Below, in pieces: positions 26,637 to 36,411 of a stretch of 64,000 bases of DNA. The DNA is from Sphingobium vermicomposti (lineage in GTDB: Bacteria; Pseudomonadota; Alphaproteobacteria; Sphingomonadales; Sphingomonadaceae): positions 950,752-1,014,751 of the forward strand of contig NZ_JAASQR010000001.1 in NCBI RefSeq assembly GCF_011762025.1, given 5' to 3'. The position numbers and the translations under genes are program-made. The notes under the pieces are model-generated. The model saw only the letters and a list, made by a program, of their open reading frames with translations, searched no databases and was not told the origin of the DNA. Position 1 is the stretch's first letter; each line of letters opens with the position of its first letter.

Positions 26637-28718
26637 ATGGCACGATCAGGCAAGAGCAAGGGGACGCCGGGCAAGGCGAGGCTGTGGCTGATGCGCGCCT
26701 TGAAGGCTGGAATTGTCGCGGCGGTGGCCGGGATCTTTGCCATCATTGTCGCCGTCGTCATCGCCTATCAATCCCTGCCCAGCTATGAATCGCTGAAATC
26801 GTCGCCCAATGGCCAGATGATCCGCGTCCATGCAGCGGACGGCAGCGTCATCGTTTCGCTGGGGCCAAGCTTTGGCCGCTGGTTGTCCTATGACCAGATT
26901 CCTGCGGTGATGGTCGACGCCATGGTGTCGACCGAGGACCGGCGTTTCTATCACCACCCCGGCGTCGATCCGATCGGCATGGGCCGCGCGGCCTGGGTGG
27001 CGCTGGAAAACCGGGGCAAGGGACGACGTTGGCAGGGCGCGTCCACCATCACCCAGCAGGTGACGCGCAACATCTTCCTGAACAACAGCTACAGTTGGGG
27101 TCGCAAGGTCAGGGAAGTCATCCTGGCATTGGCGCTGGAACGCAAATTTTCGAAGCGCCAGATCCTGGAACTCTACCTGAACAAGGTTTATTTCGGCGGT
27201 GGAGCCTATGGCATCGATGCGGCCAGCCGGAAATTCTTCGGTCATCCCGCAGCGGCGCTGAGCCTGCCGGAGGCAGCCATCATTGCGGGCCTGGTCAAGG
27301 CACCGTCCAGCTATTCGCCGACCGCCGACGCGGAGGCCGCCATTGGCCGCGCGGGCGTCGTGCTGGACCTGATGCAGGATAATGGCGTGATCAGCCCGGC
27401 AGAACGGGCGGCCATCGACCTGAACGACGTCAAGATGGCACCCGAACCGCCGCAGAACAGCGTCCGTTACTTCACCGACTGGGCGTTGCCCCAGCTGGAC
27501 ATATTGGTGGATGAGCCCAATGAGCCGCTGGAGGTCTATACGACCATCGACCTTGGCATGCAGAAGGCGGCAACCGCCGCGATTCAGGCCAACGCGCCCG
27601 CCGGGGCGCAAGGCGCGCTGGTGTCGGTGGACCGCGATGGGGCCGTACGCGCGATGGTGGGCGGGCTAGACTATGTGTCGTCCAACTATAATCGCGCGAC
27701 CACCGCGACGCGCCAGCCCGGTTCGGCGTGGAAGATATTCGTCTACATGGCCGCGCTGGAATCGGGCTACACGCCAGATACCGGCGTGACCGACAGTCCG
27801 GTCACCATCAATGGATGGAGCCCGCGCAACAGCAGCGGGCGCTATTCGGGTGAGATCGATATCCGCACCGCCTTTGCCTATTCTATCAACACGGTGGCGG
27901 CGAAGCTGGGGGTCGAGGTGGGCTTTCCTACCGTCGCGGACATGGCCCGGCGTTTTGGCGTCACCACGCCGATCAATACCCATCCTTCCATGGTGCTGGG
28001 TACGTCCGATGTGCGCCTGATCGACATGACGCGCGCCTTTGCGTCGATCGCGCGCAAGGGCGTGGCCGTGACCCCCTATGGGATTACCAAGGTGACGACC
28101 GCCGATGGCCGGTTGCTGTATCAGCATCAGGACGACACCAGCCGCGTGCTGGTCGCGCCCTGGGTAGCGGCGGGGATGACCGACCTGATGCAAACGGCGG
28201 TCAGCACCGGCACCGGCAAGGCGGCGCAGATCGGCCGACCCGTGGCGGGCAAGACCGGCACCACCAGCAGCAACAAGGATGGATGGTTCCTGGGCTTTTC
28301 CAGCGGCATCACCACCGGCGTGTGGATGGGGCGCGACGATGCGCGCGCTGTCGGGGTGCTGCAGGGTGGCCGTGCGCCCGCTCGCGCTTTCGCCGATTTC
28401 ATGAAGGTTGCCGTGGCGCGCCGCCCGGTGGAACAGTTTGAAACGCAGGTGACATTGCCCGAATGGCAGTTGGAGCCGGATGAGGAAGCCTATTATGGCC
28501 AGCCCGACAACGGCCTGATGGTCGATGAAAATGGCTTGCCGCTGGACGCCGGTCAGCAGCCGCCGCCGTTGGAAGAAACCGAGCCGAGCGAGGAGGATGA
28601 GGGGATGTCGCAGGCGCGGCCTGTTCGTCCGGCTCCGCCGCGCCTGGACCAGCAGTGGATCGATCAGGTGCTGGGCCGCGACCGGCAGCGCCCGCCGCCG
28701 CAACAGCAACCCCGTTAA
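26637..28718 (+). CDS. Class A penicillin-binding protein (PBP1A-type transglycosylase/transpeptidase)
   Basis: Polymerises and cross-links peptidoglycan. The 693-residue protein has a short basic N-terminus and one membrane helix (residues 20-45), a GT51 glycosyltransferase domain (STEDRRFYHHPGVDP, GASTITQQVTRN) and a transpeptidase domain with the SxxK serine in QPGSAWKIF, SxN in AYSINTV and KTG in AGKTGTTSSNKDGWF. The C-terminus is Pro/Glu-rich low complexity. Its stop overlaps the convergent protease gene by 4 bases. All catalytic residues appear intact. Confidence 0.95.
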   Translation: MARSGKSKGTPGKARLWLMRALKAGIVAAVAGIFAIIVAVVIAYQSLPSYESLKSSPNGQMIRVHAADGSVIVSLGPSFGRWLSYDQIPAVMVDAMVSTEDRRFYHHPGVDPIGMGRAAWVALENRGKGRRWQGASTITQQVTRNIFLNNSYSWGRKVREVILALALERKFSKRQILELYLNKVYFGGGAYGIDAASRKFFGHPAAALSLPEAAIIAGLVKAPSSYSPTADAEAAIGRAGVVLDLMQDNGVISPAERAAIDLNDVKMAPEPPQNSVRYFTDWALPQLDILVDEPNEPLEVYTTIDLGMQKAATAAIQANAPAGAQGALVSVDRDGAVRAMVGGLDYVSSNYNRATTATRQPGSAWKIFVYMAALESGYTPDTGVTDSPVTINGWSPRNSSGRYSGEIDIRTAFAYSINTVAAKLGVEVGFPTVADMARRFGVTTPINTHPSMVLGTSDVRLIDMTRAFASIARKGVAVTPYGITKVTTADGRLLYQHQDDTSRVLVAPWVAAGMTDLMQTAVSTGTGKAAQIGRPVAGKTGTTSSNKDGWFLGFSSGITTGVWMGRDDARAVGVLQGGRAPARAFADFMKVAVARRPVEQFETQVTLPEWQLEPDEEAYYGQPDNGLMVDENGLPLDAGQQPPPLEETEPSEEDEGMSQARPVRPAPPRLDQQWIDQVLGRDRQRPPPQQQPR

Positions 28719-29674
28719 CGCGGGATCGCGTCGTCGCCTTTCGCGGCCAATTGCTGGCGGTCGAGGGCGCTGCCGTCGGGCAGCAGGAAATCGACCTTTC
28801 CCCGACCGAAATCGATCGCGATCCGGTCAAAGGTCTGAAGCGCGTCCATGCCCAAAAGCAGGGCGGGGCGGTCCTGCAGGCCGAGTTCCGCGAATGGCGG
28901 CGCGTCGGCGAACATGACCAGCAGGTCCTTCATCACGATGGGACCCATGCGGATCTGCCGCACCCGGCCCAGCAGCCCGTCCAGCATTTCGCCAGTGACG
29001 CTGAGGAGCGAAACAGGGGCGAGGCCCGGCGCGCGCTTTTTACGGATCAGCTTGTCCATCAATGCCAGATTGCCGACGCTAAGGCGCGTGCCGGTGTCCA
29101 ATATGATGTTCACCTTTGTACCGTTGGCATCCGAATGGAGCAGGATGAGCTGGCCCTTGCGGCGGCGTGCTTCGACAATGATTGCGTCGGGGTCGCGCCA
29201 TGCACGGCGGCTATTGCCGATTTCCATCCGGCTAGTGCGGAAATTGATGAGCAGTCGCCGACTATGCAGGCTGTCGAGGCCAAGCAGGCCGGGCGCGCCC
29301 AGATGGTCGGCCTCCAGCACGGGGGCTTCGATGTTGTCGACGATGACATTGCCATATTGCAGGCGCGGGACCGCGACCGTGCGCGTCTGCGCCTTGCCCG
29401 CCATGCCGATGATGGTGACCGATTGGCGCGCTGGCAGGGCGAGCCGTTCCGCCAGATCCCTGGATATCACAGTGCGCTGCGATCCGGTATCGACGATGAA
29501 GTTCCACGGCCCTTTCCCGTCGATATGGATGGGAATCGTCATGCGATCATCGGACGGAAATGTGCGGACTATGGCGGGGATATCATCCGGGGGCGACGGG
29601 CCTTCATCCTGGGCCATTGCGGGCAGGGCGAAGGTCAGCAAGGTCAACGCCGCGATGGAACGCAGCCGTTCCAT
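28715..29674 (-). CDS. Exported retropepsin-like aspartic protease with two DTG motifs
   Basis: A 319-residue protein with a signal peptide (LTFALPAMAQ, residues 8-22) and two retropepsin-like halves: FIVDTGSQRTVIS near residue 60 and IILDTGTRLSVGN near residue 193, both with the catalytic D-T-G. A tandem pair could form an intramolecular active site, as in pepsins. Substrate unknown. It is convergent with, and overlaps, the class A PBP gene, so it is not co-transcribed with it. Confidence 0.85.
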   Translation of the reverse strand: MERLRSIAALTLLTFALPAMAQDEGPSPPDDIPAIVRTFPSDDRMTIPIHIDGKGPWNFIVDTGSQRTVISRDLAERLALPARQSVTIIGMAGKAQTRTVAVPRLQYGNVIVDNIEAPVLEADHLGAPGLLGLDSLHSRRLLINFRTSRMEIGNSRRAWRDPDAIIVEARRRKGQLILLHSDANGTKVNIILDTGTRLSVGNLALMDKLIRKKRAPGLAPVSLLSVTGEMLDGLLGRVRQIRMGPIVMKDLLVMFADAPPFAELGLQDRPALLLGMDALQTFDRIAIDFGRGKVDFLLPDGSALDRQQLAAKGDDAIPR

Positions 29675-29809
29675 GACTTACCTCTCCGCCTGATATGCGG
29701 CATCCTATCATGGTGGCGGTGCCCCGGTCTATCGCCGCAGCCCCAGCACCATTTGCCGCGAACCATGCTCTCCATGCTGTTTTCGATGGTCGATGGTCGG
29801 CCAGCCGCC

Positions 29810-29838
29810 TTGACTTTTCGTGAAGCTGGCCGTTAAAC
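29810..29838 (+). promoter_or_regulatory. Predicted rho promoter
   Basis: TTGACT (29810-29815), a 17-base spacer, TTAAAC (29833-29838), giving a leader of about 100 bases before the rho start. A long rho leader would fit known autoregulation, but I see no specific attenuator. The rest of the 272-base gap is featureless. Confidence 0.4.
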
Positions 29839-29946
29839 GCGGAAAATCTTTCCCCGCCGTCCGGCGTGGGCGTCCCGGCATTTGCAGCCGGGCATCTCTC
29901 CCTTGCCTGCCCATATCAGCTCCTCTTTCCATCGGACTCAAGTCGA

Positions 29947-31203
29947 ATGCACCTCAAGGACCTCAAGAAGAAATCGCCCGCCGACCTTGTCACCATGGCG
30001 GAGGAGCTGGGCGTCGAAGGCGCATCGACCCTGCGCAAGCAAGATCTGATGTTCGCGATCCTCAAGGCCGAGGCGGAAAATGGCGAGCAGATCATGGGTG
30101 AGGGCACGATTGAGGTGCTGACCGATGGCTTCGGTTTCCTGCGGTCGCCGGAAGCCAATTTCCTGGCCGGGCCTGACGACATCTATGTGTCGCCCAACCA
30201 GGTCCGCAAATTCGGGCTGCGCACCGGTGACACGGTCGAAGGCGAAATCCGCGCGCCCAAGGATGGCGAGCGGTATTTTGCCCTCACCAGGCTGATGTCG
30301 GTCAATTTCGATGATCCCGACGTCGTGCGCCATCGCGTCAATTTCGACAATCTGACGCCGCTCTATCCGACCGAAAAGCTGGTGCTCGATACGCTGGACC
30401 CGACCGTCAAGGACAAGTCGGCGCGCGTCATCGATATCGTATCGCCGCAGGGCAAGGGCCAGCGCGCGCTGATCGTCGCGCCGCCGCGCACCGGCAAGAC
30501 CGTGCTGCTGCAGAATATCGCCAAGGCGATTACCGACAACCATCCCGAAGTCTTCCTGATCGTGCTGCTGATCGACGAGCGGCCGGAAGAAGTCACCGAC
30601 ATGCAGCGCAGCGTGAAGGGGGAGGTTGTGTCCTCGACCTTCGACGAACCCGCGTCGCGCCACGTCCAGGTCGCCGAAATGGTGCTGGAAAAGGCCAAGC
30701 GCCTTGTCGAACACAAGAAGGACGTGGTGATCCTGCTCGATTCGATCACGCGTCTGGGCCGCGCCTACAATACGGTCGTGCCAAGTTCCGGCAAGGTGCT
30801 GACCGGCGGCGTGGATGCGAACGCGCTCCAGCGGCCCAAGCGCTTCTTTGGCGCTGCGCGCAACATCGAGGAAGGCGGATCGCTGTCGATCATCGCCACC
30901 GCGCTGATCGATACCGGCAGCCGCATGGACGAAGTTATCTTCGAAGAGTTCAAGGGCACGGGTAACTCCGAAATCGTGCTGGACCGCAAGGTGGCGGACA
31001 AGCGCATCTTCCCGGCGCTGGACGTCGGCAAATCGGGCACCCGCAAGGAAGAGCTGCTGGTCGACAAGGCCAAGCTCAGCAAGATGTGGGTGTTGCGCCG
31101 CATCCTGATGCAGATGGGCACGATCGACGCCATGGAATTCCTGCTCGACAAGATGAAGGATTCCAAGACGAACGAAGATTTCTTCGATTCGATGAACCAG
31201 TAA
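29947..31203 (+). CDS. rho: Transcription termination factor Rho
   Basis: Hexameric RNA-dependent ATPase that ends transcription. From ATG 29947 the protein is 418 residues: Rho N-terminal helical domain ([20 protein letters not shown]), cold-shock-like RNA-binding domain ([15 protein letters not shown]...[18 protein letters not shown]), P-loop [12 protein letters not shown] near residue 180, Walker [11 protein letters not shown] and the Q/R loops. An in-frame ATG 27 codons upstream adds a non-conserved stretch and was rejected. Length is the family norm. Confidence 0.97.
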   Translation: MHLKDLKKKSPADLVTMAEELGVEGASTLRKQDLMFAILKAEAENGEQIMGEGTIEVLTDGFGFLRSPEANFLAGPDDIYVSPNQVRKFGLRTGDTVEGEIRAPKDGERYFALTRLMSVNFDDPDVVRHRVNFDNLTPLYPTEKLVLDTLDPTVKDKSARVIDIVSPQGKGQRALIVAPPRTGKTVLLQNIAKAITDNHPEVFLIVLLIDERPEEVTDMQRSVKGEVVSSTFDEPASRHVQVAEMVLEKAKRLVEHKKDVVILLDSITRLGRAYNTVVPSSGKVLTGGVDANALQRPKRFFGAARNIEEGGSLSIIATALIDTGSRMDEVIFEEFKGTGNSEIVLDRKVADKRIFPALDVGKSGTRKEELLVDKAKLSKMWVLRRILMQMGTIDAMEFLLDKMKDSKTNEDFFDSMNQ

Positions 31204-31312
31204 TCACAGGCGTTATGACGCGGCGGCGCGGGCGCATAACTGCCTTGCTCGCCGCCAGTATCGCGCAAGATTTTCGATTGACCGATTTCGATTAAGGGGA
31301 CGTCAGGCCGCC

Positions 31313-32035
31313 ATGTTCGACCTTTTCGCCACTGCCGCCGCCGCCGCTCAGGGATTGGGCTCTCCAGCCGATATCTGGGGCCATATCGTCAATGATTTCA
31401 GTAATATAGGATCGCCTGAGGCGCTCGCGGCCTTTGGCCAGGTGCTGATGATCGACATATTGCTGGCGGGCGACAATGCCATCGTCGTGGGCGCGCTGGC
31501 CGCCGGGTTGCCGCCGCAACAGCGCCAGCGGGTCATCATGATCGGCATCATCGCCGCGCTGGTGTTGCGGATCGGTTTTGCACTGGTTGTGACGCAGCTG
31601 ATGCAGATTGTCGGCCTGATCCTGGCGGGCGGGCTGTTGCTGCTGTGGGTCAGCTGGAAGATGTGGCGCGAATTACACCCCAAGCGGGGTGGCGATACGC
31701 CTGATGATACGAGCGACGACGATATTTCGGGCCTGCGCCCGGCCAAGAGCTTTGCCGCTGCTGCGTGGGCGGTGGCGGTCGCCGACGTGTCGATGAGCCT
31801 GGACAATGTGCTGGCCGTGGCAGGCGCTGCGCGAGATCATCCCGGTATTCTGATCATCGGTCTGGTTTTGTCCGTCGCGCTGATGGGCGTCGCCGCGAAT
31901 ATCATTGCCAAATATATCGAGCGTTTCCGCTGGATCGCTTATGTCGGCCTGGTCGTGATCGTCTATGTTGCCGGCAAGATGATCTATGACGGCATCGTGG
32001 ACCATCAGGTCGGGGTTCTGAAGCTGTTCGTCTGA
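31313..32035 (+). CDS. TerC-family integral membrane protein
   Basis: A 240-residue protein with about seven membrane helices. The family's two acidic signatures are present: DILLAGDNAIVVGALAAGLP near residue 47 and DVSMSLDNVLAVAGAA near 158, which form an internal repeat. TerC relatives act in metal (manganese) efflux coupled to exported protein metalation; that role here is inferred. A charged Asp-rich loop (DDTSDDDIS) splits the two halves. It follows rho by about 110 bases. Confidence 0.9.
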   Translation: MFDLFATAAAAAQGLGSPADIWGHIVNDFSNIGSPEALAAFGQVLMIDILLAGDNAIVVGALAAGLPPQQRQRVIMIGIIAALVLRIGFALVVTQLMQIVGLILAGGLLLLWVSWKMWRELHPKRGGDTPDDTSDDDISGLRPAKSFAAAAWAVAVADVSMSLDNVLAVAGAARDHPGILIIGLVLSVALMGVAANIIAKYIERFRWIAYVGLVVIVYVAGKMIYDGIVDHQVGVLKLFV

Positions 32036-32042
32036 AGCGGCC

Positions 32043-32069
32043 CGATCCCGCGCCCGGTGCGCGGGATCG
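32043..32069. other. Perfect 11-bp hairpin between convergent genes
   Basis: CGATCCCGCGC and GCGCGGGATCG pair across a 5-base loop just after the TerC-like gene and before the end of the convergent dienelactone hydrolase gene. There is no T-tract on either strand, so it may be a Rho-assisted or bidirectional terminator, or simply an RNA-stabilising hairpin. Confidence 0.55.
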
Positions 32070-32110
32070 AGGCGGACGTGTTTATCGGATCATGCGGGCC
32101 ACTGCCCGCC

Positions 32111-32809
32111 TCACAGGTTCTGAGCGAAGAAATCCGCGGTTCGCCGATCGGCCAACTGCGCTGCGGCTTCCTGACGACGTTCACCTGTTTCGGCAGCGAA
32201 GCCGTGATCCAGCCCTTCATAGTCATGAAGCGTGACATGCCGGTTCCCCTGTAGTCCCTCGTGCATTTTTTGCTGCGCTTCTGGCGGAACGAAGCCATCG
32301 GCGGTGGGGATGTGAAGGAGAACCGGCTTCCCGATCGCGCGCTGTTCATCCAGAAGATTGTCGATGCCGACGCCATAATAGCCGACGAAGGCATCACCGT
32401 CTGTCCGGCACGCGGCCATGAAGGCTAACCGTCCACCCAGGCAATAGCCGACGACGCCGACCTTCCCCCCGTCGCCCAGTTCAGCGCGGGCCGCCTTGAT
32501 CGTTGCTTCAATGTCGCGGATGGCACTGTCCTGATTGAGCCGCTGCATATGGCCCAGGGCCGCCTGAAAATCTTCGGGCTGGTCGGCATCCAATTCTACA
32601 TGCGCCTTGTCGCGCCAGAACAGGTCGGGGGCGAGGGCCAGATATCCTTGTTCCGCCCAGGTGTCGCATTTCCGCCGAATGCCGTCATTGACGCCGAAAA
32701 TCTCCTGAATGACGATGATGGCCGCCTTGGGCGTGCTAGCCGGGCGCGCGACATAGACGTCGAACCGGGCATCGCCTTCAAGGGTCGCGACGGGCGTATA
32801 TAGTGTCAT
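32111..32809 (-). CDS. Dienelactone-hydrolase family protein
   Basis: A 232-residue alpha/beta hydrolase with the Cys-Asp-His triad of this family: nucleophile cysteine in VGYCLGGRLAF near residue 123, aspartate in IPTADGFVPPE and histidine in YEGLDHGFA near the C-terminus. The true dienelactone step belongs to chlorocatechol breakdown, but no such pathway genes are here, so it is more likely a general ester/lactone hydrolase. ATG 32809 starts at MTLYTPVATLEG; the longer frame upstream looks non-coding. Confidence 0.9.
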   Translation of the reverse strand: MTLYTPVATLEGDARFDVYVARPASTPKAAIIVIQEIFGVNDGIRRKCDTWAEQGYLALAPDLFWRDKAHVELDADQPEDFQAALGHMQRLNQDSAIRDIEATIKAARAELGDGGKVGVVGYCLGGRLAFMAACRTDGDAFVGYYGVGIDNLLDEQRAIGKPVLLHIPTADGFVPPEAQQKMHEGLQGNRHVTLHDYEGLDHGFAAETGERRQEAAAQLADRRTADFFAQNL

Positions 32810-32958
32810 GGCAGGATCCTTTCCGCTGTTCTCAGCTTTGTCATGCAGGAATAATCGCCTTTGCCCAACGCGCCAACTGCTCGATAGCGCAAAAAATTTG
32901 CCATCATGGGCTATGTTGCGGCATGAGGCGGGAAAGCCCATGGCAAGGAATTGGCAAG

Positions 32959-33213
32959 ATGAAGGTTAGCCTGGACGTCGATTGCACCCCCGCCGAAGCC
33001 CGGGCGTTCCTGGGCTTGCCAGATGTGACGCCTATTCACGACAAATATGTGAAGACCGTTCTGGACAGCATCGATGGCGTGACCAACATCGAACAGATGG
33101 AAACGATGATGAAGGGCTTTGCCCCGATGGGCGACGTCGGCATGAAGCTGTTCAAGCAGATGATGGACATCGGTCTGGCGGGCATGAGTTCCAAGGGCGG
33201 CGATAAGTCCTAA
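32959..33213 (+). CDS. Small DUF6489-like protein
   Basis: An 84-residue protein MKVSLDVDCTPAEARAFLG...MMKGFAPMGDVGMKLFKQMMDIGLAGMSS, resembling a small family (DUF6489, assigned from memory) found next to mnmE in sphingomonads. The C-terminal half is a Met/Gly-rich amphipathic helix that could touch membranes. Function unknown. It precedes mnmE by 4 bases, so it is probably the first gene of the mnmE-mnmG-rsmG-parAB unit. Confidence 0.75.
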   Translation: MKVSLDVDCTPAEARAFLGLPDVTPIHDKYVKTVLDSIDGVTNIEQMETMMKGFAPMGDVGMKLFKQMMDIGLAGMSSKGGDKS

Positions 33214-33217
33214 CCAG

Positions 33218-34498
33218 GTGCATGACACGATTTTTGCCCTGTCGAGCGGCGCGCCGCCGGCGGGGATCGGCATTATCCGCATTAGCGGTCCCGACGCCGG
33301 TGAAGCGTTGAAAGCATTGACGGGGCGGGCTTTGCCAGCCCCCCGCCAAGCGCGCCTTGCACAATTGGTGGACCCGCGTAGCGGCGACGTGCTGGATCGT
33401 GCCGTGACCCTGTGGTTTCCCGGCCCGTCAACGGTTACGGGTGAGGATCTGGCCGAGCTTCACTGTCACGGTGGACGGGCGGTCATTGCTGCGGTGCAGG
33501 ACGCGCTGGCATCGAGGTCCGGGCTGCGACTGGCCGCGCCGGGTGAATTTACGCGGCGGGCATTTCTGAACGGTCGCATCGACCTCAACGCCGTGGAGGG
33601 GCTTTCCGACCTGCTGGCGGCGGAAACACAGCAGCAGCGTCGTGCGGCGTTGCTGATGGCGGAGGGGCATTTTTCCCGGCGGGTCAAAGGCTGGCGGTCG
33701 GCATTGCTGGACATATCGGCGATGGCGGAGGCTGCGCTCGACTTTTCCGATGAGGACGATGTTCCCGATGCCGGGATTGAAACGCGCATCCATCGCCAGT
33801 TGGAGGATCTGGCCGCAGAGGTGGAGACTCTATTGGAGGCTCCATCGGCAGAGCGGCTGCGCGATGGTGTCCGCGTGGTACTCGCCGGGCCGCCCAATGT
33901 GGGCAAGTCGACATTGCTCAACGCGCTGGTCGGGCGAGACGCTGCAATCGTTTCCGACATTGCAGGGACGACCCGCGACCGGATCGAAGTCCCTGCGGCG
34001 CTGGGTGGAGTCGCTTTTCTGTTCACGGACACGGCGGGTCTGAGGGATCAGTCGGACGACCCGGTGGAAATGATCGGCATCGACCGTGCTCGCCTGGCCC
34101 TTGCAGCTGCAGACATCATATTGTGGCTGGGCGAGCCCACAGAACTGCCGCGAGACGACGCTATCCTGATTGCCGCCCAGACCGACAGGCTGCCGACGCG
34201 AACCGGGCTGCCAATCTCTGCAGTGACCGGAGCGGGGATGGACCAGCTGGTGGATATGTTGCTCGACCGGGCGAGATGCCTTTTGCCGGGACCGGGAGAC
34301 TATGCCCTGCACCAAAGGCAGCGGGATGGGGCTTCGAAACTGCTGGGCCATCTTAAAGCTGCGCATGGTGCCAGAGATTTGCTCATTACAGCAGAAGAGC
34401 TTCGGCAGGCCCGAAACGCCATCGATCAGTTGACCGGGCAGGCCGGAACCGAAGATATGCTCGACCGACTATTTGCGGGTTTTTGCATCGGGAAATAG
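33218..34498 (+). CDS. mnmE: tRNA modification GTPase MnmE
   Basis: With MnmG, installs the carboxymethylaminomethyl group on wobble U34 of tRNAs. The 426-residue protein has the N-terminal dimerisation/folate domain (GIGIIRISGP), a helical domain, and an inserted G domain with G1 GPPNVGKST near residue 228, DTAGLRD and its switch regions. It ends in the required C-terminal FCIGK cysteine motif. Start is GTG at 33218. It is somewhat short (about 450 is usual). A parS site lies just after the stop. Confidence 0.96.
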   Translation: MHDTIFALSSGAPPAGIGIIRISGPDAGEALKALTGRALPAPRQARLAQLVDPRSGDVLDRAVTLWFPGPSTVTGEDLAELHCHGGRAVIAAVQDALASRSGLRLAAPGEFTRRAFLNGRIDLNAVEGLSDLLAAETQQQRRAALLMAEGHFSRRVKGWRSALLDISAMAEAALDFSDEDDVPDAGIETRIHRQLEDLAAEVETLLEAPSAERLRDGVRVVLAGPPNVGKSTLLNALVGRDAAIVSDIAGTTRDRIEVPAALGGVAFLFTDTAGLRDQSDDPVEMIGIDRARLALAAADIILWLGEPTELPRDDAILIAAQTDRLPTRTGLPISAVTGAGMDQLVDMLLDRARCLLPGPGDYALHQRQRDGASKLLGHLKAAHGARDLLITAEELRQARNAIDQLTGQAGTEDMLDRLFAGFCIGK

Positions 34499-34504
34499 TG
34501 CCAC

Positions 34505-34520
34505 TGTTTCACGTGGAACA
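34505..34520. promoter_or_regulatory. parS: parS site 1 (exact consensus)
   Basis: TGTTTCACGTGGAACA, the exact palindromic ParB-binding consensus, in the 62-base gap between mnmE and mnmG. It is 3.3 kb from parB and about 32 kb from the candidate origin. Confidence 0.95.
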
Positions 34521-34560
34521 GTTTTGACCCGCGCCCCCAACATCTGATAAAGGCGCGTCC

Positions 34561-36411
34561 ATGCAGGCAAGCTATGACGTGATTGTGGTGGGCGGTGGCC
34601 ATGCGGGCTGCGAAGCCGCGGTAGCCGCCGCGCGGAAAGGCGCGCGCGTGGCGTTGTTGACCTTTTCGCGGTCAACTGTGGGATCAATGTCCTGCAATCC
34701 GGCGATTGGCGGCCTTGGCAAAGGACATCTCGTTCGAGAGGTGGATGCGCTGGACGGCCTGATCGCCCGCGCAGCGGATGCGGCGGCGATTCACTATCGC
34801 ATGTTGAACAGCAGCAAGGGCGCGGCTGTGCAGGGGCCGCGCGTTCAGGCTGACCGAGTGCGCTATCGCGCGGCAATTCATACGCTGCTCGCGGCCTATC
34901 CTACCCTGGACATTGTTGAAGGTGAGGCTTCCGACATCCTTCTGAAGCAGGGGCAGGTGAGCGGACTGATCCTGGCCGATGGCAGCAGCCTAATGACAGC
35001 CGCGATTGTTCTTGCCACTGGCACCTTCCTGGGCGGGAAGCTGTTTCGGGGTGAGGATGTGGATGTCGGTGGACGCACAGGCGAACGGGCGGCCACGCGG
35101 CTGGGTATTCAGTTGAGGGCGATGGGCCTGCCGATTGGCCGGCTTAAAACCGGGACGCCGCCACGACTGGATGGGCGAACGATAGACTGGGGACGGTTGG
35201 AAGAGCAGCCCTCTGACGAGGGGGGGTGGACCATGTCCTCTCTGACCTCTGCCCGGATTTTGCCGCAGCTCAGTTGCGCGGTCACGCGGACCAACGAGCG
35301 GACCCATGCGATCATCCGTGAAGGTCTGGGGCGATCGCCCTTATTCAGTGGCGCGATTGAGGGGCGGGGGCCGCGATATTGTCCCTCGATTGAGGACAAG
35401 GTCGTTCGCTTTGGCGACCGGGATGGCCATCAGATTTTTCTCGAGCCAGAAGGCCTTGGCGATCATCTCGTCTATCCCAATGGGATCAGCACGTCGCTGC
35501 CGGTTGATGTCCAGACGGCGCTGGTCCAGTCCATGCCGGGGCTGGAGAAGGCCGAGATTGTCGTTCCGGGCTATGCGGTCGAATATGATCATATCGATCC
35601 GCGCGCGCTGGATGCCACGCTGGAAGTGCGCGCGGTGCCGGGATTGTTTTGCGCCGGTCAGATCAATGGCACGACCGGATATGAAGAAGCGGCGGCGCAG
35701 GGACTGGTCGCGGGCGTGAACGCGGCGGCGCGTGCTGCCGATGCGCCGCCGATGATGCTGGATCGTGCCAGCAGCTATATTGGCGTGATGATCGACGATC
35801 TGGTCCTGCAGGGTGTGACTGAGCCGTATCGGATGCTGACAGCGCGGGCGGAGTATCGGCTTCGTCTGCGGGCGGATAATGCGGGTGCCCGGCTTGAGGC
35901 GACCGGCCGTGAGCATGGGATAATCGGTGACGAACGCGACACCTATTATGATTCGCGTCGGGTGCAGCGGCTTAAAGCGGAGGCTCAACTTGCGCGTATA
36001 TTGAGCGCGACGGAAATGGTGCGAGCGGGAGCCGCGGTTCGGCAGGATGGCGCCCGACGGTCGCTGTTTGACTGGGCCCGCTTTCCTGAGGTGTCGCGGT
36101 CCTTGCTCTTTGAACTCGCGCCGGTCCTGAAGGAGATTGACGGCGACTTGCGGAATGAGCTGTTGGAGGATGCGCACTACGCGCCCTATCTCGAACGGCA
36201 GGAAGCTGAGATCGCCGATCTGCGACGCAACGAGCGGATCGGTATACCGGCGGACTTTGATTATGGCGCTATCGGGGGGCTATCGACGGAGATGATCGAG
36301 CGGCTCGATGCGGCGCGGCCAGATACTTTGGCCGCGGCGAGCCGCATAAGGGGCGTTACGCCTGCTGCGCTCGCGGCGGTTCTGGTCCATGTGCGGCGGC
36401 GCGCCGCGTGA
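34561..36411 (+). CDS. mnmG: tRNA modification enzyme MnmG (GidA)
   Basis: FAD- and NADH-dependent partner of MnmE in U34 modification. The 616-residue protein has the FAD loop [12 protein letters not shown] at residues 8-19, the [23 protein letters not shown] motif, the catalytic cysteines in SCNPAIG and in [19 protein letters not shown], and the helical C-terminal domain that binds MnmE. Length is normal. Its stop overlaps rsmG by 4 bases. Confidence 0.98.
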   Translation: MQASYDVIVVGGGHAGCEAAVAAARKGARVALLTFSRSTVGSMSCNPAIGGLGKGHLVREVDALDGLIARAADAAAIHYRMLNSSKGAAVQGPRVQADRVRYRAAIHTLLAAYPTLDIVEGEASDILLKQGQVSGLILADGSSLMTAAIVLATGTFLGGKLFRGEDVDVGGRTGERAATRLGIQLRAMGLPIGRLKTGTPPRLDGRTIDWGRLEEQPSDEGGWTMSSLTSARILPQLSCAVTRTNERTHAIIREGLGRSPLFSGAIEGRGPRYCPSIEDKVVRFGDRDGHQIFLEPEGLGDHLVYPNGISTSLPVDVQTALVQSMPGLEKAEIVVPGYAVEYDHIDPRALDATLEVRAVPGLFCAGQINGTTGYEEAAAQGLVAGVNAAARAADAPPMMLDRASSYIGVMIDDLVLQGVTEPYRMLTARAEYRLRLRADNAGARLEATGREHGIIGDERDTYYDSRRVQRLKAEAQLARILSATEMVRAGAAVRQDGARRSLFDWARFPEVSRSLLFELAPVLKEIDGDLRNELLEDAHYAPYLERQEAEIADLRRNERIGIPADFDYGAIGGLSTEMIERLDAARPDTLAAASRIRGVTPAALAAVLVHVRRRAA

